From Streptococcus sanguinis SK1 = NCTC 7863 (GTDB lineage Bacteria; Bacillota; Bacilli; Lactobacillales; Streptococcaceae): a DNA stretch of 64,000 bases. The notes beneath the pieces are model-generated. The model was given only the letters and a program-made list of their open reading frames with translations. It made no database searches and was not told the DNA's origin. Position numbers and translations under genes: made by a program. The DNA is taken from the NCBI RefSeq assembly GCF_000194945.1, contig NZ_GL878509.1, positions 62,001 to 126,000 of the forward strand. The letters run 5' to 3'. How positions within the stretch are numbered: the stretch's first letter is position 1; every line of letters begins with the position of its first letter. Positions 37,984 through 46,422 of this stretch are shown in pieces.

Positions 37984-38193
37984 ATTTTAGTTTTCGGAGC
38001 TTATGTTGTTGAGAAATACGAAATACCGTATCATAAAGATGATGTACAGTTTAGCAACAAATATACAGTTTCTTCGTGCCTGGACAATTTCTTTTTCTAT
38101 CCTGAAGATATTTAAACAGTTCTATATATTATTTCTTGTGAGTAATTTTCATCAAAAAATTTCGGGTATTCGGATTTTATGGTGGAAAAGGGC

Positions 38194-39515
38194 TTATAAA
38201 TCACCCTTCTCCAAATTCTTAATAAGTGTGGAAAAATCGACACCTAAGTTGTCTGTAATGTCGTGATCATTCACTTCATACCAATTGAAAGTATCGTATA
38301 ACATAGCTTTATTGAAAGCACTTGAATTAAATCGTGGCTTACGCTTTTTATGGAGCTTCTCATTGAAAAGGATTTTGGCTCGTAAGGCATCAAACGAGTA
38401 ACCTCTACCCATTCGCTCTACCTGCCTAATAATGCTGTTAATTGACTCCGTATAAGCATTAGTGAGCCTTTTATCAAAGTAGTTGAATATTTCAACATGC
38501 CAGTTGTCTACGGCTCTCACGAGGTCTTTATATGCGTCTTTAGAGTTGCTGAATATACAACGGTGTCTCCATTGACTATAACGAAGATGACCTTCATCTG
38601 GATCAGGAGTATCCCATATCCAGTAAAACTCTTCTTTGAGTTCATAGGCTTCTTTTAAAGCAGGAAGATTACCTAACCAAGTATCTAAGAGGAATGATTC
38701 ACGTTCATTTAGATCGTGTTTACGCTTTAGAAGGATAAACCTTTCACGCATAAGGTACGTCTTTCTTTTTGGCTCATATGGGCTTTCAAAGACTTTCTGA
38801 CGTTATCTAAGGCTTGATTAGCCATTCTAACTACATGAAACTTATCTACGACAACTTTAGCGTGTGGAAGGATAGTGTTCACTGCGTCTTTGTAGGGCTT
38901 CCACATATCCATTGTGACGTACTCAATGTAAGTCCTGTCACTGATTTCTGAAAGACGTTGGATGACTGTTTCCTTGTTACGGTTAGGCTTGATGTCATAA
39001 ATAGTCCTGCGTTCAATATTAGTCAATACAAGCCGAGGTCTACGGATAATATGTATCTCGTCTATCCCAAGCCACTTAGGAGTTTCAAACTGGTATTCAC
39101 GTTCTTTGAGTGCCACATAGTCCTTAAAAACGTTCCTAATGGTTTTTTCGTCAACACCAACGCTTTCTGCGACTTCTACAAAGGTCTTAGACATGGATTG
39201 CTCTTGAATGGACTTTAAAAGCCTTTTGGTCATACTACGCTTTTCATCTACAGATATTAGGCGTTCCCAGAAGGTAGATCCGCATTCACGACACTTGTAT
39301 CGTCTACGGTTCAATTGTAAGCCCACTCGCTTTAAACGAATGGGCAAATCCATAATTAGTTGATTTCTTGAACTGTGTTTGTACAACTTGTCAAAACCAC
39401 ATTCAGGACAACATTCAGGTGGTCCGACTGCTTCAACTTTAAACATCATATCGGTTTCATTTTCTTGTGGCGGTTCTATTGTTTTAATGTCTGGTAAGGA
39501 TAATAAGTCTGACAT
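38194..39515 (-). pseudogene. ISL3 family transposase, frameshifted
   Basis: Two frames together make a full ISL3 transposase. The upstream part (39515 to about 38750) has the zinc finger CPECGFDKLYKH/YKCRECGSTF, an HTH and the DDE start (WLGIDEIHI, VTMDMWKPYKDAV, VVDKFHVVRMAN). The downstream part (38751-38194) begins MRERFILLKRKHDLNERE and contains the Glu region AYTESINSIIRQVERMGRGY. The break falls after RRTL near 38750 and is explained by a single lost base. Terminal inverted repeats were not found, so the copy is probably inactive and its ends uncertain. Confidence 0.88.
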
Positions 39516-39674
39516 ATTATTCATCCTTTATTACTCTGCGGTGTTAAGGTATCAATTATAGATTTGATGTCGAAATCATCAGTGTTAAATTATTTTTGTG
39601 ACCACAAATGCACTTAGAAAATCCCTTAAAGCATTAGCTGGTTCACTTGAATAGGGAGTTGTAAAAAAGTTCCC

Positions 39675-41333
39675 TTAGCCTGCACAGCAAGATAATTTCG
39701 AAACATCTTTATCAAAAGTTAGGACAGCCAGCTTCAATCCTTCTGCCATTGTTAGATATGGAGCCATCGTTTCTCTCAGATCTCCAACAGTTAAACCGAA
39801 TTTCACAGCTAATGTTGCTGCATAAATTACGTCTCCTGCGTTTTCTGCCACTACATGCGCCCCTAACACTTTCAATGTTTTCGCGTCTGCCACTAATTTG
39901 AAAACACCTGTTGTTTCCCGATTAACGAGCGCTCTTGGAACAGCATCCAACGGCAATACCGATGTTTTCACTTCATATCCTTTTTCTTTTGCCTGTTGCT
40001 CCGTTAAACCAACCGTTGCAATCGATGGAGAAGTAAACGTAACGCCTGGAACCACTTCTAAATTGACCTTTTGATTTAGTCCTCCGATTGCATTACGAGC
40101 AGCAAGTCCACCTTCATAAGCAGCTACATAAACAAATTGGGGACCGAGAGTGACATCTCCAGCTGAATAAATTCGGGAATTGGTCGTTTTAAGATAATCA
40201 TCAATGACAATTTCACCACGGGAACCAACTTCAACGCCTGCTGCATGTAAGTTTAATGATTCTGTATTTGGTTTTCTTCCAGTGGCAATTAGCAATTGTT
40301 CTGCTTCAATAATTCGCTTTTTACCATTTATCTCAACATGAACTTTTTTAATGTCTCCATCTTGCTCAACTCGTTCATAGGTTGCACCTGTTACTAAATT
40401 AATTCCCTGTTCTGTTAAGGCCTTAGTAATGGCTTCTGAAATTTCAGGATCGTATTCTTTTAATAGACGCTCGCTTCTTTGAATCAAAGTGACTTCTGAC
40501 CCGAGGTTATGAAATAGTTGTCCTAATTCCATGCCGATATATCCTGAACCAATTACGGTAAGACGATTTGGAACCTTCTTTAATTCCAATAAGCTAGTGC
40601 TTGTTAAATAATCTACTTCATCTAATCCGGGAATATTAGGTGCAGTTGAAGAAGCACCTGTAGCTATTAAAAATCTTTTGGCTGTGATTTGATTGCCATT
40701 TACTTCAACTGTATTTTCATTTACGAATTTTGCTTCACCTTTTATTAATTCAAAACCATAATCATCAATTAAATTCACATATTTTTCATTTCGCATCTCG
40801 GTTACTAAATCATTCTTTTGTTTTACTAATGGCGCTAAATCAACATTTGAAGCCGAAGTGTGTAATCCCACAAATGGATTATTTTTTGCTAGATGATTGA
40901 TTTCCCCTGCTCTTAATAAGGTCTTAGAAGGAACGCATCCGACATTAACGCAAGTTCCACCCACCGTTCCACGCTCAATCATAGCCACTTTTGCGTTCAA
41001 AGTAACGGCTTCAATGGCAGATGAAAAGGCAGCTCCACCAGAACCGATGATGATGTAATCATAATCATAGTTACCTTCATCATTTAAACTTACATCTGTC
41101 CTTTTTTCCGATTGCACTTGTATTTCTTCTGCTTCGCCCGGGTGATAATTTGCGTCAGCAATCGCCTTTATTGCACTTTCAACCTCAATATCATCGGACA
41201 GTTCAAATACTGCTTCACCACGACGATAACTAGACTCAATATTTTTAGCACCTATCTTTTCAAGTGCTGATTCTACGTGTTTTTCACAACCCGTACAAGT
41301 CATTCCTGAAATGTTTACCTTAAATTTATTCAT
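39675..41333 (-). CDS. merA: Mercuric reductase MerA
   Basis: A 552-residue flavoprotein that reduces Hg(II) to volatile Hg(0) with NADPH. An amino-terminal heavy-metal domain ([16 protein letters not shown]) leads into the FAD fold ([15 protein letters not shown]), the redox-active disulfide [14 protein letters not shown], the NADPH fold [15 protein letters not shown], the FAD motif SAGDVT and the carboxy-terminal mercury-binding Cys pair KLSCCAG. AAAGGAG precedes ATG 41333. It is the only structural gene downstream of merR; no merT, merP or merB is present. Confidence 0.97.
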   Translation of the reverse strand: MNKFKVNISGMTCTGCEKHVESALEKIGAKNIESSYRRGEAVFELSDDIEVESAIKAIADANYHPGEAEEIQVQSEKRTDVSLNDEGNYDYDYIIIGSGGAAFSSAIEAVTLNAKVAMIERGTVGGTCVNVGCVPSKTLLRAGEINHLAKNNPFVGLHTSASNVDLAPLVKQKNDLVTEMRNEKYVNLIDDYGFELIKGEAKFVNENTVEVNGNQITAKRFLIATGASSTAPNIPGLDEVDYLTSTSLLELKKVPNRLTVIGSGYIGMELGQLFHNLGSEVTLIQRSERLLKEYDPEISEAITKALTEQGINLVTGATYERVEQDGDIKKVHVEINGKKRIIEAEQLLIATGRKPNTESLNLHAAGVEVGSRGEIVIDDYLKTTNSRIYSAGDVTLGPQFVYVAAYEGGLAARNAIGGLNQKVNLEVVPGVTFTSPSIATVGLTEQQAKEKGYEVKTSVLPLDAVPRALVNRETTGVFKLVADAKTLKVLGAHVVAENAGDVIYAATLAVKFGLTVGDLRETMAPYLTMAEGLKLAVLTFDKDVSKLSCCAG

Positions 41334-41361
41334 AAAAAAGCTCCTTTCGTTAATTAATCTC

Positions 41362-41754
41362 TCATGTTAATGTTTCTATTATTGGACACGAATGTAATTG
41401 CTTTTCATCTGGACATCGTTGTTTTAAGTCGTCTAACATAGTTTCAATTCGTTTTAAATCCTCTATTTGTTTTTGCACTTCCTTTTGTTTTTTAGAAACA
41501 AATTCGAACATATCTTGACAACGAACTTCATCTTTATCTACAACACCAAGTAATTTATAAATCTCGCTTAAAGAGAAACCAAGTTCCTGTATTCGTTTAA
41601 TAAACCCAACACGCTTAACGTCATCATATGAATATATCCGATAACCAGCTTCCGTTCGGTGAGGTTCTTGTAATAAATTTTTTCGCTCGTAATATCTGAT
41701 CGTTTCTTTATTAACTCCACATTTATCTGCAAACTCACTAATGCGATAAATCAT
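41362..41754 (-). CDS. merR: Mercury-responsive regulator MerR
   Basis: A 130-residue MerR protein: HTH ([46 protein letters not shown]), dimer helix, and the Hg(II)-binding cysteines in VRCQDM, QRCPDE and HSCPII. It activates the mer promoter when Hg is bound and represses without it. GGGGGTG lies upstream of ATG 41754. It is the first gene of the merR-merA operon and autoregulates. Confidence 0.95.
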   Translation of the reverse strand: MIYRISEFADKCGVNKETIRYYERKNLLQEPHRTEAGYRIYSYDDVKRVGFIKRIQELGFSLSEIYKLLGVVDKDEVRCQDMFEFVSKKQKEVQKQIEDLKRIETMLDDLKQRCPDEKQLHSCPIIETLT

Positions 41755-41773
41755 CTTATTTCACCCCCTGAAT

Positions 41774-41805
41774 ATTATAAACCATGTACCATAGTACACG
41801 GTCAA
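41774..41805 (-). promoter_or_regulatory. mer operator/promoter
   Basis: The minus strand has TTGACC (41800-41805), a 20-nt spacer, TATAAT (41774-41779). The spacer holds the dyad CCGTGTAC-TATG-GTACATGG (41782-41801), the typical Gram-positive MerR operator. The rest of 41806-42023 shows no gene. Confidence 0.92.
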
Positions 41806-42023
41806 GTAAATTGGACTATTTTATTTTTTTCCCAAAGTATCACTCGTATGTGATTGATACTTTTATATAATACTATTGATTATCCTAACATCCCACCAGA
41901 AAATCCGATTTAAACACCAGTTGTTTTTAAACTATTAAGAAAGTAATTCCACTATATATTCCGAAGACCCGAAATTTCATAGAGTAGCTCCCTAGAATCA
42001 TGGAAAAGTAGTAAAAATAGTTG

Positions 42024-42362
42024 TTATCCTAGTTGATTAAAAAAATCCCTGATTTCCTCATCTTTTATAAAATAATATATAATTTTCCCCTCTCTTCTAG
42101 TGCCCAAGATGTTTTGATTGGCTAGTTTACGAAGATGGTGGGAAGTAGATGCCATACTGAGATCTAGTAAACAGGCTATATCACAGACACAGAGTTCTTC
42201 AACAGCAAGAAGATAGAAGATGATATTTATCTGTTTATTATCGGTAAATTTTGTTAAAATGCGAAGTGATTTTTGGACTTTTTCCTTTTCAAGGTAGTTC
42301 GTTGCGGTTGTAACATTTTGTTGATTTATAATATTCACTTGGCATATACTATCTTTTTTCAT
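42024..42362 (-). CDS. cadX: ArsR/SmtB family repressor, CadX/CadC-like
   Basis: A 112-residue metal sensor. The winged helix reads EELCVCDIACLLDLSMASTSHHLRKLANQNIL with the metal-site CVC motif in the first helix; an amino-terminal Cys (DSICQVN) could complete the cadmium site. ATG 42362 has GGAG upstream. It follows cadD by 11 nt, the cadD-cadX order known from staphylococci and streptococci, and should repress from the palindrome at 42998-43019. Confidence 0.9.
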   Translation of the reverse strand: MKKDSICQVNIINQQNVTTATNYLEKEKVQKSLRILTKFTDNKQINIIFYLLAVEELCVCDIACLLDLSMASTSHHLRKLANQNILGTRREGKIIYYFIKDEEIRDFFNQLG

Positions 42363-42373
42363 AATATTTTCTC

Positions 42374-42988
42374 CTAGCCTAATATAGTCCATAGTATGTC
42401 AAAACTGTTATTTTCAATCAGGATATATATCCCCAATCCTAAATAAACAACGGCAATAAACCATCTGCTATATTTTTCCAAAATTTCTCCAACAGAAGAG
42501 ACTTGTGCCAATTTTTGGGCAGAAAAAACCAAGAGATAAATCATGACTAGAAAGGTAAGTAAAGCTACTATCAAATTTGCTAAATTTAAGGTAGTAAAAT
42601 ATGGAACAAAGACACCAATATTGTCAGCACCACAACTTGCAAAAGTAATCATAGCGACTAGAAATATCAGGTTTTTATTATCTTTGCGCAAACCTTCTTT
42701 GGCAATAGCTTCTCCATCAGAATCTCCTAAAAGCAAAACTTTGAGACCTAGGAAAATTGGAATCAAACCGAGTAAACCTAAAATCTCTTTACTAGGAATA
42801 TAATTTAAGACAAATGCAAAAAGCAAACTTAGCAATATTAGACTAACAGAGCCTAGAAATTGTCCTAAATAGATGTTAATGATGTCTTTTCTGCTTTTTC
42901 TTTTGGCAAAAAATAACATTAGGATAATAAGTAAGTCTACGGCTGTCCCAGAATACAGGATTATTGAAGTAACAACATTTTGAATCAT
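42374..42988 (-). CDS. cadD: Cadmium resistance transporter CadD
   Basis: A 204-residue membrane protein of the CadD family with five or six helices (VVTSIILYSGTAVDLLIILMLFF, LGLIPIFLGLKVLLLGDSDG, FLVAMITFASCGADNIGVFVPYF). The FASCGADNIGVFVPYF motif is characteristic. It lowers cadmium, and modestly zinc, in the cell. GAGGTG precedes ATG 42988. It is first in the cadD-cadX operon inside the integrative element. Confidence 0.93.
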   Translation of the reverse strand: MIQNVVTSIILYSGTAVDLLIILMLFFAKRKSRKDIINIYLGQFLGSVSLILLSLLFAFVLNYIPSKEILGLLGLIPIFLGLKVLLLGDSDGEAIAKEGLRKDNKNLIFLVAMITFASCGADNIGVFVPYFTTLNLANLIVALLTFLVMIYLLVFSAQKLAQVSSVGEILEKYSRWFIAVVYLGLGIYILIENNSFDILWTILG

Positions 42989-42997
42989 AAAACACCT

Positions 42998-43019
42998 CAT
43001 TCAAATATATTTTTGAATG
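42998..43019 (-). promoter_or_regulatory. CadX operator
   Basis: CATTCAAA-N6-TTTGAATG, a perfect 8-bp inverted repeat just upstream of the cadD ribosome binding site. It resembles known CadC/CadX operators (TCAAATA/TATTTGA type). Confidence 0.85.
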
Positions 43020-43098
43020 TATTCTAACATTAAACTTTGTAGATGTCAACTTAAAATCCACCAAAATATAGATAAGAAGTTAGTGTACCAAATATTAA

Positions 43099-43132
43099 AA
43101 AGCCCTGCCATCGAAATGATAGCAGGGCTTAA
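43099..43132 (-). terminator. Terminator upstream of cadD
   Basis: On the minus strand AAGCCCTGC-TATC, loop, GATGGCAGGGCTT is followed by TTTAATATT. No minus-strand gene lies immediately upstream any more, so it probably ended a lost gene or insulates cadD. Nothing else is evident in 43133-43441. Confidence 0.75.
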
Positions 43133-43441
43133 CTTCAATATCCAGATAATATATTTATCTAAAAAAGGTACAGTTTTTATTGATTTGTAGTGCGATATAA
43201 TGAGTTTCCAAAAATCAAAAATCGCTTAAAATCAATATTTTGACATCTATTGGCGTGTACTGAAACCCTTACTTAACCTCTGTAAGGATATAATTACGGT
43301 ACCAGTATATCATAAATAATAACAAAATCTTGACTTTCCGAAACATAATGATTTTCCCGAAAGAAAGAGATCAACCTAAAAAATTACTTTCTTACTTATG
43401 TAATGTTTCTTTAATATAATATAGAAATAAAAAGTATGTAA

Positions 43442-43819
43442 ATGAAAAGATTTATCACATTACTTTTAGTGTCTCTATCTACAATTTTATTAATTGCATG
43501 TTCTAACCAATCAAGCAATTCTTTAGATGGCGAATACCGTTGAATAAACGAGAGTAGAAATGAAGTTGCCTTTACCATTTCAGGTAACAAAGGAAATAGC
43601 AACAAAGGAGAGGCCGACACCTTTACAATTGATAAAGACAGTGCAACAATCGAACCGACTGGCTCTAATATCATAAACCGAAAAGAGAATTATACCTTCA
43701 AGGATGACGTATTCACTGTAGATATTTCAGGAACAAAGCAGGAGTATTACAAAAAGGATAGTGAAGAAATACAGCGACAAGTAAAACCCTCAAACTATTT
43801 GATATTCTTTATACAATAA
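43442..43819 (+). pseudogene. Lipoprotein gene with premature stop
   Basis: From ATG 43442 the frame gives MKRFITLLLVSLSTILLIAC (lipobox Cys 20), SNQSSNSLDGEYR, then an in-frame TGA at codon 34 (43541-43543). The same frame continues INESRNEVAFTISGNKGNS and GEADTFTIDKDSATIEPTG to a TAA at 43817-43819. The reading is continuous in one frame, so a single nonsense change explains it. It resembles small streptococcal lipoproteins; the original function is unknown. Confidence 0.75.
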
Positions 43820-43829
43820 AAACGCTTTT

Positions 43830-43881
43830 GTACTGACCCCAAAAGTTAGATTTTTTCTGTCTAACTTTTGGGGGTCAGTAC
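43830..43881. repeat. 52-bp near-perfect palindrome, transposon-end-like
   Basis: GTACTGACCCCAAAAGTTAGA (43830-43850) and its inverse with one extra G (43860-43881) flank a 9-nt centre. TGACCCCCAAAAGTTAGA resembles termini of IS3-family elements, so this may be two fused IS ends or a minimal MITE. It abuts the lipoprotein pseudogene stop. Confidence 0.65.
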
Positions 43882-43948
43882 ACACCCGCATAGCGGGTAT
43901 TTTTTTGTCTCGTACCTAGCAGAGTGAGACAGGCTAATAGTCACATAA
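43881..43948. repeat. Dispersed intergenic repeat, copy 2
   Basis: CACACCCGCATAGCGGGT with a seven-T tail (itself terminator-like), then GTCTCGTACC, CAGAGTGAGACAGGCT and CACATAA. It aligns with 30494-30562. GTCTC and GAGAC form a short stem here. Confidence 0.6.
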
Positions 43949-44043
43949 TAAAAAATTTACTTAAAGTCAGATTTTAAATACTGTAGAATAGTTCTTTCTA
44001 AAACTTACTCCCAAATTTTTTTGCTCGTATAATTCATCAGGGG

Positions 44044-44228
44044 TTTGGGGATTCCCCAAAATTCAAATCATCCCAAAAAGTACATACACTTTGTGTATAC
44101 AAATTTTGGGATGATTTTGGGAGTGTGTGTATACAGACTCTGAGCTCGCAAAGTCATATTATGAGAAATCTTTCCTTCTCGATAAAATAATCCCAAAAAT
44201 CAATTTGACTGTCATTTGTGTGTACAAA
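44044..44228. other. Candidate replication or transfer origin (hairpins and iteron-like motifs)
   Basis: Holds the inverted repeat TTTGGGG-ATT-CCCCAAA (44044-44060), a perfect 13-bp inverted repeat AATCATCCCAAAA/TTTTGGGATGATT (44066-44078 and 44104-44116) with an inner ATACAC/GTGTAT stem, and three GTGTRTAC motifs (44093-44100, 44127-44134, 44218-44225). It lies in a gene-free stretch at the 3' end of the mobilization-gene operon. The content fits an oriT or a Rep-binding origin; which one is undetermined. Confidence 0.5.
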
Positions 44229-44279
44229 TATTTTAAGAAGATATATAAAAAACGCTGCAAAATTTTTAACAGCGTTTCC

Positions 44280-44474
44280 TTATTTTAAAATTCTCATATG
44301 TCTTTCTTTTTTATGGTTAGCATCATAGTATTCCAGCATCGCATGATACAAACGAGCCTTCGTTTTATCTTGTTGTTTAATTCCATGAAGAAATAATTCT
44401 GCTCGCTTTAATTTCAATATGTATTCGCATATCTGATCAAAATCCTTATCCATATTACTTTTGAAAATAAACAT
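44280..44474 (-). CDS. Small protein of the mobile element
   Basis: A 64-residue basic helical protein (DFDQICEYILKLKRAELFLH, DKTKARLYHAMLEYYDANHKK). ATG 44474 has GGAGG at 6-nt spacing and overlaps the upstream MobC-like gene by 20 nt; an internal ATG at 44453 is an alternative. Probably last in the mobilization/replication operon. No family is recognised. Confidence 0.6.
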   Translation of the reverse strand: MFIFKSNMDKDFDQICEYILKLKRAELFLHGIKQQDKTKARLYHAMLEYYDANHKKERHMRILK

Positions 44475-44787
44475 CTTTTTCCTCCATCACATCAACTATT
44501 TTTTGCATCAAAATAGACATATCCATTTTGTTTTCATAGCTTATTCTCCCAACTACAGTTGCAAGACGGGCTATAGAATTGATATTCTTTCCGACTTGTT
44601 CCAACTCTTCTGTTAAAGGAACTAAACCTTCAAAAGAGACTTTTTGGATGTTCAAATCTGTTCGTATTAATTTTTGTCTAGCAAACTCAGAAAAATTACG
44701 AATATTTTCCTTCCTCATACAATCATTTAATTTTTTATTTTCTTCTTCCGTCAAAAAAACCTGTTTCAACACAGATTTTATTCTCAT
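44455..44787 (-). CDS. MobC-like mobilization protein 1
   Basis: A 110-residue protein with a ribbon-helix-helix-like amino terminus (VLKQVFLTEEENKKLNDCMR, FSEFARQKL) and the MobC-type motif LTEELEQVGKNINSIARLA. MobC proteins bind oriT and help the relaxase open DNA. No relaxase gene is visible in the element. GAGGTG is upstream of ATG 44787. It follows a related gene by 6 nt. Confidence 0.75.
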   Translation of the reverse strand: MRIKSVLKQVFLTEEENKKLNDCMRKENIRNFSEFARQKLIRTDLNIQKVSFEGLVPLTEELEQVGKNINSIARLATVVGRISYENKMDMSILMQKIVDVMEEKDVYFQK

Positions 44788-44793
44788 GTCCTA

Positions 44794-45153
44794 TCACCTC
44801 GTTTTCTTATTTAGTCGTTTTACAAGTTCTTTCACTTGTTTACTTGTCTTCTTTTCATATTCTATCATCAGCTCAACGCAGTAGTGAAATATCCTTACAT
44901 TATCCAAATCCTCACTTTGTTCTGCTATTCTTTCTAACTGACGTAAGTTATTGATAATTCTTCTAACTTGAAATATAAAGTCATGATAAGATTCAAAATC
45001 AAATTGAAGATAAATAGGCGAGCTCTTAAATAACATTTTTCTGGCATAAGAGGAAAAACTTAGATGATTTGTCATTTCAATCAAGTTATTCACTATTTCA
45101 TTTTGCTCCTCAGTGATGTAACATTTCTTTAGAACAGTCCTATATCTACTCAT
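44794..45153 (-). CDS. MobC-like mobilization protein 2
   Basis: A 119-residue paralogue-like protein sharing the layout of the next gene: VLKKCYITEEQNEIVNNLIE, SFSSYARKMLF and FIFQVRRIINNLRQLERIAEQ. Two MobC-like proteins in tandem could form a heteromeric oriT-binding complex. Its ATG overlaps the 3' end of the initiator gene by 8 nt, so it is translationally coupled. Confidence 0.65.
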   Translation of the reverse strand: MSRYRTVLKKCYITEEQNEIVNNLIEMTNHLSFSSYARKMLFKSSPIYLQFDFESYHDFIFQVRRIINNLRQLERIAEQSEDLDNVRIFHYCVELMIEYEKKTSKQVKELVKRLNKKTR

Positions 45154-45985
45154 TTATCATATACTTCTTTCGGGCATTTTCATGGGCAATAGCTTTGCAC
45201 TCCAGCATACGTTCCTGCTTTAAATTCTCCATAGACTTAAATAAATACGCCAAAGGAGACGTCGCATCCTCAGGAATCCGTTCAATCATGCTAATGACTT
45301 CATCACTAGTTACATACCCACTAACCAAATACTCGCCTATCTTCATCTTCTGAGCATGTGTTAAAGTGTAATTGTTAGGATACAAAAATCTATCATTGTA
45401 CTTATAAGAAATGGATTCTAACAAAGAATAATATTTGGGTGGAATATAAGTTTCAGGCTTTCTAGAACTATTATCCAGTATATTCTCAATCTCTTTCTTA
45501 TTCTTACTCTTGTTCTTAATCTCTTGCGTTACATTATCATTTTCATCCGTTACTGTAACGTTACAGTCTAAAACGAGTTGTGGCTCGCCTGTAATTAGTG
45601 CTTTTTGTTTTTGTCTATGACGAGCAACACGTTCCCTAGTTTGTTTTCTAATCTTTTCTAGTCCATCTATATTCTGATGTTTCTCCCATTTTGGAATGGT
45701 AATAGCGCCATCTATGATTTCTATCATGCCAAATTCTTCAAACATGCTGAGAGCTAATTTTACAGATGTAGCCTTTCGCCTAAACACTGTTGAAAGCATC
45801 TCTTCTGTGTAATAAACCTTGTTCCCTAGACTTAATATGCCACTATTGTTTTGCTTTCCTGCAAGCACCAGAATTTTAAACCATATTACAATAAGAGTAT
45901 CTCCTTCTGGCATTGATTCTATTAGCTGAATTTTTTCATCATCAAATATATCTGTTGTTATCTTGATCCACTGAACACCATTCAT
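45146..45985 (-). CDS. Replication initiator, phage replisome organizer-like
   Basis: A 279-residue protein. The amino-terminal winged helix (WIKITTDIFDDEKIQLIESMPEGDTLIVIWFKIL, SVKLALSMFEEFGMIEI) is typical of phage replisome organizer (Rep_Org_N/DnaD-like) proteins. A charged linker and a carboxy-terminal DnaD-like helical part follow (SGYVTSDEVISMIERIPEDATSPLAYL). It may replicate the excised circle. AGGT lies upstream of ATG 45985. It is second in the operon after the HTH gene. Confidence 0.8.
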   Translation of the reverse strand: MNGVQWIKITTDIFDDEKIQLIESMPEGDTLIVIWFKILVLAGKQNNSGILSLGNKVYYTEEMLSTVFRRKATSVKLALSMFEEFGMIEIIDGAITIPKWEKHQNIDGLEKIRKQTRERVARHRQKQKALITGEPQLVLDCNVTVTDENDNVTQEIKNKSKNKKEIENILDNSSRKPETYIPPKYYSLLESISYKYNDRFLYPNNYTLTHAQKMKIGEYLVSGYVTSDEVISMIERIPEDATSPLAYLFKSMENLKQERMLECKAIAHENARKKYMINE

Positions 45986-45993
45986 ACGAGTAC

Positions 45994-46275
45994 CTATCTT
46001 TCATATTGCTTCAACCATCGTGTTACTGCTCTTTTATCGTATAAAGTCACTCCATCAATCACCATGGTTGGCATTCCTTCTTTCGTCCATTTTTGGATTG
46101 TTGTCGTAGATACATCTAACCACCTAGACAAACCTGACATACGAACCATAGGTTTATAAAGTTCTTTATCTTCAAATACTCTTGCTACAGCATTTGAAAT
46201 CATCTCATCATAGTGAGCACGTAATTGCTTCTCTAATTCTTTAGGAAGCTGGACAACTAAAGTAGTTTCCGACAT
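45994..46275 (-). CDS. HTH DNA-binding protein, possible excisionase/activator
   Basis: A 93-residue protein. The amino terminus binds or dimerises (LVVQLPKELEKQLRAHYDEM) and the carboxy-terminal excisionase-like HTH reads MSGLSRWLDVSTTTIQKWTKEGMPT followed by LYDKRAVTRWLKQYER. It is first in the leftward operon from the promoter at 46340-46368. A role as recombination directionality factor is inferred from position and fold only. ATG 46275 has GAGGTG upstream. Confidence 0.7.
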   Translation of the reverse strand: MSETTLVVQLPKELEKQLRAHYDEMISNAVARVFEDKELYKPMVRMSGLSRWLDVSTTTIQKWTKEGMPTMVIDGVTLYDKRAVTRWLKQYER

Positions 46276-46285
46276 AAATTCACAC

Positions 46286-46314
46286 CTCATTTCTAAATTA
46301 AATAAGCTCCGAAA
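46286..46314 (+). repeat. 29-bp direct repeat, left copy
   Basis: CTCATTTCTAAATTAAATAA then GCTCCGAAA. It matches 46945-46973 at 27 of 29 positions. The pair brackets the repressor gene and its control region. Confidence 0.85.
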
Positions 46315-46339
46315 CCATTTAATTTGTTATTCATTTTGA

Positions 46340-46368
46340 ATTATATATCCTTTTTGAATTTTTGTCAA
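46340..46368 (-). promoter_or_regulatory. Leftward promoter of the element operon
   Basis: The minus strand has TTGACA (46363-46368), 17 nt, TATAAT (46340-46345), a full consensus promoter. Copies of ATTCAAAA/TTTTGAAT in inverted orientation (46329-46400) lie on both sides and are likely operators of the divergent CI-like repressor. Confidence 0.85.
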
Positions 46369-46422
46369 GCTTTTTTATTCAAAAAGAATAAAATGTGTTA
46401 TAATGATAAAAAGGAGGTTCTT

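Noticed and set aside
38003..38266. 87-codon plus-strand frame near the ISL3 end
   Set aside because: It has no ribosome binding site and overlaps the transposase 3' end; composition is not protein-like.
43411..43674. 87-codon minus-strand frame over the lipoprotein pseudogene
   Set aside because: The plus strand carries a lipobox and a continuous frame after the nonsense codon; the minus frame has no start signals.
44044..44228. CRISPR-like array
   Set aside because: The GTGTRTAC motifs are short, unevenly spaced and lack spacers; no cas genes are present anywhere in the window.
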